This document shows positions 34,986 to 43,606 of a DNA stretch of 64,000 bases, one piece after another. Position 1 is the first letter of the stretch, and the number at the start of each line of letters is the position of its first letter. The notes beneath the pieces were generated by a model. It worked only from the letters and a program-made list of their open reading frames with translations. It was not told the DNA's origin and did no database searches. A program made the translations under genes and the position numbers. Origin of the DNA: Solibacillus isronensis (GTDB taxonomy: Bacteria > Bacillota > Bacilli > Bacillales_A > Planococcaceae). The stretch covers positions 62,001 through 126,000 of the forward strand of contig NZ_FVZN01000014.1 in the NCBI RefSeq assembly GCF_900168685.1, given 5' to 3'.

Positions 34986-36293
34986 ATGTTGATGACATAT
35001 GCAAAAACAAAACTGCAAGAGGAAAAAGTTTTTAAAGACCCTGTCCATCGCTATATTCACGTTCGGGATCAAGTCATCTGGGATTTGGTCAAAACAAGAG
35101 AATTTCAAAGACTGCGCCGTATCAAGCAGCTTGGTACGACGTATTTAGTGTTCCACGGAGCTGAACATAGCCGATTCAATCACTCATTAGGAGTTTATGA
35201 AATTGTCCGTCGTATTGTGGATGATGTATTTAAAGGAAGAAAAGAATGGGATGAATCCGAGCGGTTACTCGTATTATGTGCCGCATTACTGCATGATTTA
35301 GGGCACGGTCCGTTCTCCCATGCATTTGAAAATGTGTTTGAAACAGACCATGAATATTTTACGCGCCAGATTCTGTTGGGGGATACAGAGGTCAATGCCG
35401 TACTCCGTCGAGTGGCAGAGGACTTCCCGGAAAAAGTTGCGCAAGTAATCGAAAAAACATATCCAAATGAATTGGTTGTCAGCCTGATTTCCAGTCAGAT
35501 CGATGCTGACCGTATGGACTATCTGCAACGGGATGCGTATTATACAGGTGTCAGTTACGGCCATTTTGATATGGAGCGCATCATGCGTGTTATGCGTCCG
35601 CGTGATAATGGCGTCGTGATAAAAGAAAGCGGAATGCATGCGGTCGAGCACTACATCATGAGCCGCTACCAAATGTATTTGCAAATATATTTCCACCCGG
35701 TATCAAGAAGTGCGGAAGTCGTGCTGAATCATATTTTAAAACGGGTGAAAGTGCTGTGCAAAAACGATTATCCATTTAAATATGAGCCGACGCCTTTCGT
35801 ATCTTTTTTCAGAGGGAATGTCACATTGGAAGACTATATAGCACTCGATGAAAATATCATGATGGCATATTTCCAATTTTGGATGGAAGAAGACGATGAG
35901 ATTTTACGGGATCTATGCAGAAGATTCGTCAACCGGAAACTGTTCCAATATACGAATTTGAATCCTTACAAGCAGCCGGAAGTATATGCACAACTGCAAC
36001 GTCTATTTTTACAGGCGGGGATTGACCCGGAGTATTATTTAGTCCATGATTCTACATCGGATTTACCATATGACTTTTACCGCCCAGGTATTGAAGGGAC
36101 GAAGAAGCCGATTTATCTGCTTATGCAGGACGGAAAGCAGCGTGAACTATCAGAGGAAAGTCAAATCGTTGAAGCAATTGCCGGTCGTATTAAGGTTGAC
36201 CATAAAGTGTATTATCCGGAAGAGCTTTTTACAGACGAGCGGATTCCAGCCGCATTGCGTAACGAAATTAAGCAGCTCATTGAAGAAGTTTAA
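34986..36293 (+). CDS. ywfO: HD-domain phosphohydrolase (YwfO)
   Basis: The 435-residue protein has the HD metal motif: SRFNHSLGVYE (His), LLHDLGHGPFSHAFE (His-Asp) and QIDADRMDYLQRD (Asp). This arrangement is shared by dGTPase-like nucleotide hydrolases; Bacillus YwfO is thought to hydrolyse dNTPs. The C-terminal third is an alpha-helical regulatory part. GGAGGTG precedes the ATG at 34986. No phage-like neighbours. Confidence 0.9.
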   Translation: MLMTYAKTKLQEEKVFKDPVHRYIHVRDQVIWDLVKTREFQRLRRIKQLGTTYLVFHGAEHSRFNHSLGVYEIVRRIVDDVFKGRKEWDESERLLVLCAALLHDLGHGPFSHAFENVFETDHEYFTRQILLGDTEVNAVLRRVAEDFPEKVAQVIEKTYPNELVVSLISSQIDADRMDYLQRDAYYTGVSYGHFDMERIMRVMRPRDNGVVIKESGMHAVEHYIMSRYQMYLQIYFHPVSRSAEVVLNHILKRVKVLCKNDYPFKYEPTPFVSFFRGNVTLEDYIALDENIMMAYFQFWMEEDDEILRDLCRRFVNRKLFQYTNLNPYKQPEVYAQLQRLFLQAGIDPEYYLVHDSTSDLPYDFYRPGIEGTKKPIYLLMQDGKQRELSEESQIVEAIAGRIKVDHKVYYPEELFTDERIPAALRNEIKQLIEEV

Positions 36294-36362
36294 TGTAAGC
36301 AGAGGAGTCATAGCGGGGAAGATTCCGCTTTGTTTACAGAAATAAAATACTGACAAAATTAA

Positions 36363-36397
36363 AAACACCTCAATTTGGAGAAAATTGAGGTGTTTCA
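36363..36397 (+). terminator. Terminator after ywfO
   Basis: AACACCTCAATTT pairs with AAATTGAGGTGTTT (loop GGAGA). Confidence 0.82.
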
Positions 36398-36435
36398 TAT
36401 TTATTAATTTACTGAAATTCTGTGCTACTCAACCA

Positions 36436-36621
36436 TTATTGGTCGCTATAGCGTACGCCACCTTTTGCGAAGTGGTTTTTAGACATTTCTTCAATGATGA
36501 TTGATACATTTTCTACTGGTGCGTCTACTGTTTTAGAAACAGCTTGTGTAACTTCTTCTACGAGCGCGCGTTTTTGTTCATCTGTACGGCCCTCAACCAT
36601 TTTAATTGTAACGATTGGCAT
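36436..36621 (-). CDS. ywhB: 4-oxalocrotonate tautomerase family protein (YwhB)
   Basis: The 61-residue protein starts MPIVTIKMVEGRTDEQKRAL; after removal of Met the terminal Pro is the catalytic base. Arg 11 (GRT) is conserved. The physiological substrate is unknown in Bacillus. AGGAGG precedes the ATG. It diverges from ywhD. Confidence 0.92.
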   Translation of the reverse strand: MPIVTIKMVEGRTDEQKRALVEEVTQAVSKTVDAPVENVSIIIEEMSKNHFAKGGVRYSDQ

Positions 36622-36686
36622 ATAGTCGCCTCCTAGTTAAAATATAGTGTATAGTATTTATATTAGCGTATTTGGAGGGATTTACA

Positions 36687-37199
36687 ATGGCAAATGAAGA
36701 AAAACCGAAACCAAAAATGGGTTTTACAATAATAAAAAATGATCCTACCGATGGGCATAAAGGATTCGGAATTGGTTCGCTTTCTTTGGAAAACGTTTCG
36801 CCGGTCATGGTTGATGTCGCGGAAGGAACTGCAGTTGTTGACATCGGAGCAATGCATGCGAAAAGTGAAGTAGAGCGCGGCATTAAGTTTACGATGAACC
36901 GTGAAGACTCAGCAGGCGGAAAAGATTACTGGCTTGTATGGGTAACGATTGACCATAAAGAGTCCGGTGCTTATTTTGCTGGTGTAACGGCTTGTGAAAT
37001 GGTTGTAAACCGTGAAAAACGCCGTGGCTACAAAATTTTGGCTGACCATGTGAACAAAATGGATAAATCGATGAAGCGCCACATTATTGTGGACCATATG
37101 GATGAGCCATCAAAGCAGATACTGGCAGACTTCCTGAAAAGTCACAATGAAGAAATGTGGAACAACAGTGAAGAGAAATTGAGACGGGATTTAGCATAA
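36687..37199 (+). CDS. ywhD: YwhD family protein
   Basis: The product of about 170 residues (MANEEKPKPKMGFTIIKNDP) matches the Bacillus YwhD family by its core SLENVSPVMVDVAEGTAVVD and CEMVVNREKRRGYKILADHV. Function unknown. The ATG at 36687 follows TTGGAGGG; the upstream TTG frame extension is not needed. It is divergent from ywhB, as in Bacillus. Confidence 0.88.
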   Translation: MANEEKPKPKMGFTIIKNDPTDGHKGFGIGSLSLENVSPVMVDVAEGTAVVDIGAMHAKSEVERGIKFTMNREDSAGGKDYWLVWVTIDHKESGAYFAGVTACEMVVNREKRRGYKILADHVNKMDKSMKRHIIVDHMDEPSKQILADFLKSHNEEMWNNSEEKLRRDLA

Positions 37200-37507
37200 T
37201 ACTGCATTCTTTAACAGGATCTATATTTTATAAGAAATATCACGCAATTCAGTGAACAGTATGTGACAATTCAAAAACTACAAAAATCCGTGGTTGAAAC
37301 TGGTTCTAAAAGAAAGTAAACTGATTTTAAAGCTTGCGAAATAGTAGGCTAGGACATGTGGGAAATGAAACAGGTTGAGCAGTATGCGGCATTTGAACCT
37401 TCCCAAGCCGAATGCCCCATGGTTCTCAACCTTTCATTCACCACAATAGAAAAGCTCTTTCGTGTCACGGACTAGTACCGGATACAAAAGAGCTTTTTTA
37501 ATTATAT
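37200..37507. other. ywhD-pbpG intergenic region with a nested hairpin
   Basis: At 37364-37438 AATGAAACAGGTTGAG pairs with CTCAACCTTTCATT, and inside it GGCATT (37388-37393) pairs with AATGCC (37411-37416). A terminator follows at 37449-37500 (AAAAGCTCTTT/AAAGAGCTTTTTT), usable on both strands. The structured part could be a small RNA or the 3' end of one. Confidence 0.5.
37449..37500. terminator. Terminator between ywhD and pbpG
   Basis: AAAAGCTCTTTCGTGTC and GATACAAAAGAGCTTTTTT form an 11-bp core stem followed by T residues on the plus strand. On the minus strand the T-run is shorter. Confidence 0.78.
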
Positions 37508-39565
37508 TTATTCCCAAAAGTTGCGCAACGCTTCAAAAGGCAATGATTCAAAGAAATTGCCCCATGAATCCTGATTGAAGAGATCAAATGATGCACAAGA
37601 TTCTTTTGGTACATCTTCGGTCTTCATGTAAATAACACGCTGGCTTGAACATGACTCGTGCGCCAGTTTACCCGTACGAATATCGACAGTTACGGGCTCT
37701 ACACCGCTTGGCATTGTAAATGTTTCGTTCGACTTTCCATCAAGTGCTGTTTCCATAAAATCAATCCACACTTGCTTCGATGCGGCCATATCTGCCTGAA
37801 CAGATAATGTTTTGCCTTGGTCATAGCCATTCCATACACCTGCTGTTAAGCTCGGTGTAAAGCCGATCATCCATTGGTCACTGTTTGTCGTTCCTGATTT
37901 GGCTGCATATGTGTGACTCATACGTGAACGCAATGATAACCCGGTTGCCGGAGAATAATCACTGAATACAGGGTCGAACATACCTGTCATCATTTGCGTT
38001 AAAATGAATGCATCCTGTTTGGAAATAACTTGTTCTTTTTCAGGTTTCTTATATTTGTAAACGACTTTTCCTTTTGCATCTGTAATCGACAATACAGTAG
38101 TAGGTTGTCGTTTTTCTCCGCCCGCAGCAATGATGTTATAGGCGTTTGTTAAATCATACAGCGAGTTTTCTGCAGTTCCGAGTGCTATGGACGGTATATC
38201 TTTTTCGGAATAGTTAAGTCCGAAACGTTTTTGCACATCCCGGAAAGATCGGTAGCCGATGTTTTCCAGTGCTTTTACCGCATAAATATTATCGGAAATC
38301 GCCAATGCCTGTGCCATGGAAAGCTCGTGATCAGCGTATTTTTTATTGACATTTTGCGGTGTATAAGTTGCTCGTCCACTATCATACGTAAAGGTTGTTT
38401 CACTCACATCCAGGAAGGACATCGGATTGAAATCCTTTTCCAGTGCTGCCGCATACAGTATTGGCTTAATGGCAGAACCCGGCTGACGGTTACCTAAAGC
38501 AACACGGTTAAACGAACTTACACTGTAATCACGCCCGCCGACAAGTGCTGTTACAAAACCAGTATCAGCTTCCATGCTTACAAAGCCAACTTGCAATTCG
38601 CTGTTTGGCATATTCGTTTTGATCGCATTTTCTGCTGCGCGTTGATGTGCCTGGTTGAGTGTTGTTTGAATCGTCCAGCCACCTTCACTAATACTCAAGT
38701 TTTTCTCTTCTAAAATATCGCTTGCTTCTTCCCATACAACATCCAAGAAGTAAGGTGCAATTGATTTTGTCGCAATCCACTCATCGCTTTTCAGGGCAAC
38801 CTGCTCTGATGTAGCACGAGTTTTTTCGTCGTCTGTAATTTTCCCTTGTTCATTCATTAAATGCAAAATAACTTGCTGGCGATTTGTCGCCTTTTCCAAG
38901 TTATTAAGCGGTGAATAATACGTCGGTCCTTTTGGCACGCCCGCAAGCATTGAAGCTTCGGCCAATGTCAGATCCTTTGCAGATTTGCCGTAGAAGTAAC
39001 GGCTTGCTGCTTCGGCACCGTACATTCCGTGTCCGTAATAAACCGTATTTAAATAGCCTTCTAAAATTTCTTCTTTTGAGTAAAATAACTCCAACCGATA
39101 TGCAAATAGGGCTTCGTTTAATTTCCGGTTCCACGTTTTTTCATGGGTTAAATATAGGTTACGTGCATATTGCTGTGTCAGCGTACTGGCACCTTGCACT
39201 TTACTTCCGGCTTTAATATCTGCCAAAATGGCACCTGCAATCCGGGAAAAGTCAAAACCGCTATGCTCGAAGAAATCTTTATCCTCTACCGCAACAGTAG
39301 CATCAATTAAGTAAGGTGAAATTTCATCAAGGTCTGTCCAATAACGACGCTCCTTTGTAAAATAGTCACCAATCTGATTATGGTCGCTATCTAAAAAAAT
39401 TGAAGCTTTCGGAACGGTAAGTGGCGGTGCTCCGGCAACTTGTGCATATATACGTAATGAAAGGAACATAACAGCGAAAAAACATAAAAGGGCAATCATA
39501 AAGAGTCCGATTTTTTTTGCGAAATTTTTTCGCTTTTTTCGTTTTTTATATTGCTGTCTTTTCAA
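37508..39565 (-). CDS. pbpG: Class A penicillin-binding protein PbpG (PBP1A family)
   Basis: A very basic cytoplasmic N-terminus and one membrane helix (about 22-43) precede a transglycosylase domain (catalytic Glu in TVAVEDKDFFEHSG, then KVQGASTLTQQYARNLYL) and a transpeptidase domain (SxxK as PGSAIKPIL, SDN as ISDNIYAV, KTG-type KSGTTNSDQWMIG). In Bacillus, PbpG is a forespore cell-wall enzyme next to ywhD and speB. The TTG at 39565 is favoured since GAGGTGG lies 6-7 nt upstream; the ATG at 39580 overlaps that site. No frame damage. Confidence 0.93.
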   Translation of the reverse strand: MKRQQYKKRKKRKNFAKKIGLFMIALLCFFAVMFLSLRIYAQVAGAPPLTVPKASIFLDSDHNQIGDYFTKERRYWTDLDEISPYLIDATVAVEDKDFFEHSGFDFSRIAGAILADIKAGSKVQGASTLTQQYARNLYLTHEKTWNRKLNEALFAYRLELFYSKEEILEGYLNTVYYGHGMYGAEAASRYFYGKSAKDLTLAEASMLAGVPKGPTYYSPLNNLEKATNRQQVILHLMNEQGKITDDEKTRATSEQVALKSDEWIATKSIAPYFLDVVWEEASDILEEKNLSISEGGWTIQTTLNQAHQRAAENAIKTNMPNSELQVGFVSMEADTGFVTALVGGRDYSVSSFNRVALGNRQPGSAIKPILYAAALEKDFNPMSFLDVSETTFTYDSGRATYTPQNVNKKYADHELSMAQALAISDNIYAVKALENIGYRSFRDVQKRFGLNYSEKDIPSIALGTAENSLYDLTNAYNIIAAGGEKRQPTTVLSITDAKGKVVYKYKKPEKEQVISKQDAFILTQMMTGMFDPVFSDYSPATGLSLRSRMSHTYAAKSGTTNSDQWMIGFTPSLTAGVWNGYDQGKTLSVQADMAASKQVWIDFMETALDGKSNETFTMPSGVEPVTVDIRTGKLAHESCSSQRVIYMKTEDVPKESCASFDLFNQDSWGNFFESLPFEALRNFWE

Positions 39566-39892
39566 GTTTTTCCACCTCATTTCTTATTTAATAGAGAGCA
39601 ATATAAATTTAATGAATTACAAAAAGTAATGAAAATTCTATTGCACTTTTAATGAAAACAACTATACTTTTTCGTAGCGCATCTTACGAATTTAGTCGTA
39701 TATGCAGCTATTACAAAAGCAATCCATAATGTCGAATTATGTCAGTTGCACTTAATTATACGAAAATAGCGAATCAAAAGTTTCATATGTTAGATTTAGT
39801 ATGAGCAAAATCTTCTATCGCTATGCATTCTAAATTAAGAAATCGATTTATAATACGCAATTTAAAATAGAGAAAGGTATAGGTGACTGTAA
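39566..39892. other. pbpG-speB divergent promoter region
   Basis: AT-rich region without genes. A TATAAT at 39849-39854 precedes speB (weak TGCATT -35 at 39824). No speE gene or remnant is seen here. No riboswitch or repeat recognised. Confidence 0.5.
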
Positions 39893-40765
39893 ATGAGATT
39901 TGATGAAACTTACGCAGGAAATATGTTTATTAAAAGCCACAAAAACTATGAAGAAAGTAAAGCTGTTTTATACGGCATGCCAATGGACTGGACAGTAAGT
40001 TACCGTCCAGGCCAACGTTTTGGTCCTGCCCGAATTCGTGAAGTATCAGTTGGTCTAGAGGAATACAGTTTTTACTTAGATCGTGAGCTGGCAGATGTAC
40101 CGTTTTTTGATGCGGGTGATATTCCACTGCCATTCGGTAATCCGGAAAAATCATTAGCAGAAATTAAGACGTTTGTCCGTCAAGTACTGGCAGACGATAA
40201 AATTCCAGTAGGTATGGGCGGGGAGCATTTAGTATCACTGCCGGTAATGGAAGCTGTATATGAAAAGTATGAAGATTTAGCAATCATCCACTTTGATGCA
40301 CATACAGATTTACGTACAGATTACGAAGGGGAGCAATACTCACACGCAACACCGATTCGTAAAATTGCGGATACAATCGGACCTGAAAATGTTTATTCAT
40401 TCGGAATTCGTTCAGGCTTAAAAGAAGAGCTGCAATGGGCAAAAGAAAACGGTATGCATATTTCATTGTTTGAAGTATTCGAGCCGTTAAAGCAAGTGCT
40501 GCCTACATTAAAAGGACGCAATGTTTATGTAACAATCGATATTGATGTATTGGATCCTGCACATGCACCTGGGACAGGCACTGTAGATGCTGGCGGTATT
40601 ACACCTAAGGAACTATTAGCATCAATTCATGAAATTGCACGCTCTGAAGTAAATGTTGTCGGCTTTGACTTAGTAGAAGTGGCACCAATTTATGACCACT
40701 CAGAAATTACAGTAAATACAGCTGCAAAATTAATTCGCGAAATGATTTTAGGCTGGGTGAAATAG
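39893..40765 (+). CDS. speB: Agmatinase
   Basis: The 290-residue ureohydrolase converts agmatine to putrescine and urea. The di-manganese ligands lie in GMGGEHLVS, IIHFDAHTDLRTDY and ITIDIDVLDPAHAPGTG-type segments, all intact. In Bacillus speB follows speE (spermidine synthase); here speE is absent from the neighbourhood. AAAGGTATAGGTG precedes the ATG. It has its own terminator. Confidence 0.94.
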   Translation: MRFDETYAGNMFIKSHKNYEESKAVLYGMPMDWTVSYRPGQRFGPARIREVSVGLEEYSFYLDRELADVPFFDAGDIPLPFGNPEKSLAEIKTFVRQVLADDKIPVGMGGEHLVSLPVMEAVYEKYEDLAIIHFDAHTDLRTDYEGEQYSHATPIRKIADTIGPENVYSFGIRSGLKEELQWAKENGMHISLFEVFEPLKQVLPTLKGRNVYVTIDIDVLDPAHAPGTGTVDAGGITPKELLASIHEIARSEVNVVGFDLVEVAPIYDHSEITVNTAAKLIREMILGWVK

Positions 40766-40824
40766 CAGAGATTTATAAACGTAAATATAGTAAGACATTG
40801 CGGGTTAACCGTTAATGTTAATTA

Positions 40825-40853
40825 AAAGGTACTCGACGGAGTACCTTTTTTTA
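40825..40853 (+). terminator. Terminator of speB
   Basis: AAAAGGTACTC pairs with GAGTACCTTTT around a 3-nt loop, followed by T residues. Confidence 0.9.
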
Positions 40854-41283
40854 TTGAATTTTGGAGGTAGCATGCATCGTTAACTGGGAGAAAAGTAAAA
40901 AGGTTTAATTAAAAGCATTGCATCTCTTTAGGGAGAAAACAAAGCCAGCTTAATACATAAAGTTTCATTTAGACAAATGCTTAAGCATATGCCATGTTAC
41001 AGTTCAATTTTAATCGGGTAAAGAACGGTATGCTGCTGTCATGACAAGTGATCGGTTAATCTCGTATTTCGAGGCACCCCTTAATCAAGAAGCGTATATT
41101 ACTTCGAGAAAACCCCAAATTATACATAGAGTATTGCATCAATACAGGGTTCAACTGCCAGTAAAATCGGTCTGGAGGAAATGTGGAAATAGGGCGTTGC
41201 AACAGTACGAAATAAACTTTGCATTTTGTTCGGCACCTCAGCGGGAGTAGCATCATAGAGCCAAGTTAGAAATAGGAGTGTTT
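40854..41283. other. Gene-poor stretch with a repeat relic
   Basis: No convincing gene. A 69-codon frame at 41041-41250 lacks a ribosome site and protein character, and an equally long antisense frame covers it. CACCTCAGCGGGAGTAGC near 41236 resembles the CTCCAGCGGGAATAGC stretch of the dispersed repeat copies and may be a decayed fragment. Confidence 0.4.
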
Positions 41284-41994
41284 ATGTTGGAAAAGGGTCA
41301 TATTGTATTAATAATTTCATTACTAGTAAATGTACTGTTGTTAGGAACAGGGAGCTATGTGGTGAGAAATATCGGTGGGCTTGAATTTGTTAAAACAAAA
41401 ATGCAGTCAACACCTTCTCCCAATAAGGATTCCGCCTATTACTTTACGAAAAAAAGCGTCTTTGAACATTCGTCAATCAGTAATATAGATAAAGTATTTA
41501 TTGGTGACAGTATTTCCGATTACGGAGAATTCCAGGAGTACTTTCCCTATGAAGTTGTGCTGAATCGAGGAATACGAAATGATTGGACAGAAGGTGTTTT
41601 GAACCGTATACAGGAAGTAGTCGAACGAAATCCGAAAGAGGCGTATTTAATGATCGGGGTCAATGATATCCGTTATGGAACAGAAGCCGAAGTATTTAAA
41701 AGTAACGTCGAGAAAATCGTGGATTCGTTCGAAGGAAAAGATACAAGGCTCGCTATTCAATCAATCCTGCCTGTGAATAACGGGTTATTGGGAAATGAAG
41801 TGACAAATGACAAAGTGAAGCGGTTTAATGTAATTTTGAAACAGATTGCGGCTGATAAGGGGATTGAGTATATCGATCTGCATTCAAGCTTAATTGATAA
41901 AAACGGGCAACTCGATAAGCAATTCACAGTTGATGGGCTTCATTTAAACGGGAAAGGGTATGAAGTTTGGGTCGATAGGATTCTTTCAAAATAA
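41284..41994 (+). CDS. GDSL/SGNH-family hydrolase with N-terminal membrane anchor
   Basis: One hydrophobic helix (about 7-25) anchors the protein, with the catalytic domain outside. SGNH blocks are visible: Ser in FIGDSISD, Gly in NRGIRND, Asn in MIGVNDIRYG, and Asp-His in VDGLHLNGKGYEVW. It is probably a secreted-side esterase or acetylhydrolase. The neighbour convergent gene is an O-acyltransferase, so a pair acting on cell-surface acylation is plausible but unproven. ATG 41284 follows AGGAG with 6 nt; the GTG at 41278 overlaps it. Confidence 0.88.
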   Translation: MLEKGHIVLIISLLVNVLLLGTGSYVVRNIGGLEFVKTKMQSTPSPNKDSAYYFTKKSVFEHSSISNIDKVFIGDSISDYGEFQEYFPYEVVLNRGIRNDWTEGVLNRIQEVVERNPKEAYLMIGVNDIRYGTEAEVFKSNVEKIVDSFEGKDTRLAIQSILPVNNGLLGNEVTNDKVKRFNVILKQIAADKGIEYIDLHSSLIDKNGQLDKQFTVDGLHLNGKGYEVWVDRILSK

Positions 41995-42002
41995 AATAAA
42001 TT

Positions 42003-42040
42003 AAAAAAGCTGAACCTCAAAAATGAGATCCAGCTTTTTT
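42003..42040. terminator. Bidirectional terminator between SGNH hydrolase and acyltransferase genes
   Basis: AAAAAAGCTG pairs with CAGCTTTTTT, with inner CTCA/TGAG. It lies between convergent stops. Confidence 0.88.
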
Positions 42041-43095
42041 CACGTCGGAATAGGTGTCTTTTCTTTCTTGATTGAAAACCCGCCAAGTAGAATTGTCCCG
42101 TTCGGTAGCCATTTTTTTATTAAAATCGAAACAATGATAGGAATGAATATCCCAATCGTTGTGTAACCAATAAGCCCGTAAGTGAAATAATCATTTAAAA
42201 TTATATCTGCAAATATATGCAAATACATAATGGTAAGCGAGTGATTTTCTATTTTCTGCAGCCAGTTGAGCGACAGTTTTGCTGCAAGCAACTGGAAGCA
42301 TCCTACTAATACGATGGTAAATGATATAGGAATGACCAAATCCAATATCAAATGGTCATACCGTAAAAACTTCATACTCAGTCGATAATCGATGATATTA
42401 AACCTATCAAGCAACAACGCCGTCGCACTCAGCAACACGGCCGTACCCATCCATCGTTTTGAAATGTCCATCCAAAAGTCTTTAAAATAATACCCGATTG
42501 CAAAATAGACGATTGCCATCATCGCAACATCGATGTTCCAAATCATTGGAATCGATTGCGCTGCTTCGGAAGGCTTGCCGCTGATGACTTTCATAGCGAA
42601 AATGCTCTCAAAATGTGCGATTACATAAAAGACTCCTAGAATTATAAACTGTTTCACCCGATTGAAGTAGGTCGTCAACCACATGAATAATAAATATGTG
42701 AAGAATAAAGTTGTTACAAACCAGAAAACACCATATGCTCCACGAATAAAACGTCCGCCTATCGCAAGTGTCCATAAGTCATTAAGGTACCATTCTAAAT
42801 CCCAATTGCCTGAAAAAATCTCCATTCCATAACGGACTAGTGTAATACTGGCAAGGAAAAATAGGTAAGGGAAGATTAATTGCATGAAACGCTTGTAAAT
42901 TGTCAGCTTTATATCCTTTTTATCTAAAACCTGTTTAAAAAACAAACCGCTTAATATGAAAAATGCAGGCATATGAAACCAATAAATATATTTCGCGAGT
43001 GGAAATTCAAGCTCTCCTGGAAAATGCCCGATGACGACAAGGATCATTAGGAATCCCTTCGTAATATCCACCCACGTTATCCGTTTTTTGTTCAT
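42040..43095 (-). CDS. Membrane acyltransferase (acyltransferase-3 family)
   Basis: The 351-residue protein has about ten hydrophobic helices and the family start RITWVDITKGFLMILVVIGH, where the His after the first helix is conserved, and FHMPAFFILSGLFF in helix two. These enzymes O-acylate sugars or cell-wall polymers. The acceptor is unknown. ATG 43095 follows AGAGGTG; upstream GTG/TTG codons overlap that site. It lies beside a MITE-like element. Confidence 0.88.
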   Translation of the reverse strand: MNKKRITWVDITKGFLMILVVIGHFPGELEFPLAKYIYWFHMPAFFILSGLFFKQVLDKKDIKLTIYKRFMQLIFPYLFFLASITLVRYGMEIFSGNWDLEWYLNDLWTLAIGGRFIRGAYGVFWFVTTLFFTYLLFMWLTTYFNRVKQFIILGVFYVIAHFESIFAMKVISGKPSEAAQSIPMIWNIDVAMMAIVYFAIGYYFKDFWMDISKRWMGTAVLLSATALLLDRFNIIDYRLSMKFLRYDHLILDLVIPISFTIVLVGCFQLLAAKLSLNWLQKIENHSLTIMYLHIFADIILNDYFTYGLIGYTTIGIFIPIIVSILIKKWLPNGTILLGGFSIKKEKTPIPT

Positions 43096-43274
43096 CAATA
43101 ACACCTCTAAAAAAATATGCTGCTATTATATACCCTTTATTAGTGTTAATAGTGGAATGTAACAGTAAAGATATGTAATTGTTATATAAACGGGAAATCA
43201 CGGATATAAAGGATTCTTGTGTGTTTGAAATCATAAATTTTATAAAGTGGAAATCTTAGGAATGGATAAATAAG

Positions 43275-43606
43275 AAAAAAGATGCTGGGACATAACCCAA
43301 AAAAGCTATTTTTCTCTGAGAGAAAAATAGCTTTTTTTTGCTGAGCGTTAAAATTGATTTCCATTCCGGGACGCTTTCCGCGGGCGTGGCCTGAGCCTGT
43401 AGTCTCAGGCGTCAGTGCTCCTGACGCTTCGCTTTCGTCGCAAAATAAATTTCGCTATTCCCGCAGGAAGCTTTGCTTGTAGCGAAAGGCGCTAGCCGTC
43501 AGCTACACTCGCCCTGCATTCCAATCAATTTTGCAAAATATCCGTTTCTTAACAAAGGCTTTCCTGTTATTTAACGGTCATTCCACTTATGTCCCGCACT
43601 CTTTTT
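43275..43606 (-). repeat. Modular dispersed repeat, copy 2, MITE-like with terminal inverted repeats
   Basis: The ends AAAAAAGATGCTGGGACATAA (43275-43295, 21 nt shown in part) and its near-inverse ending at 43606 (TTATGTCCCGCACTCTTTTT) form imperfect 20-nt inverted repeats. Inside are the same blocks as copy 1 in reverse: terminator 43301-43339, block C near 43346-43388, block B 43401-43464 (64 nt identical to 30168-30231) and block A 43517-43553. A 50-nt private insert lies between B and A. No transposase is encoded. The right end reaches the stop codon of the next gene. Confidence 0.85.

Noticed and set aside
37366-37476. 36-codon frame between ywhD and pbpG
   Set aside because: It lies across the nested hairpin and terminator, which explain the sequence better.
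41041-41250. Possible 69-residue gene on the plus strand with an antisense frame
   Set aside because: No ribosome site, no protein-like composition, and both strands are equally open; it lies in a gene-poor stretch with repeat relics.
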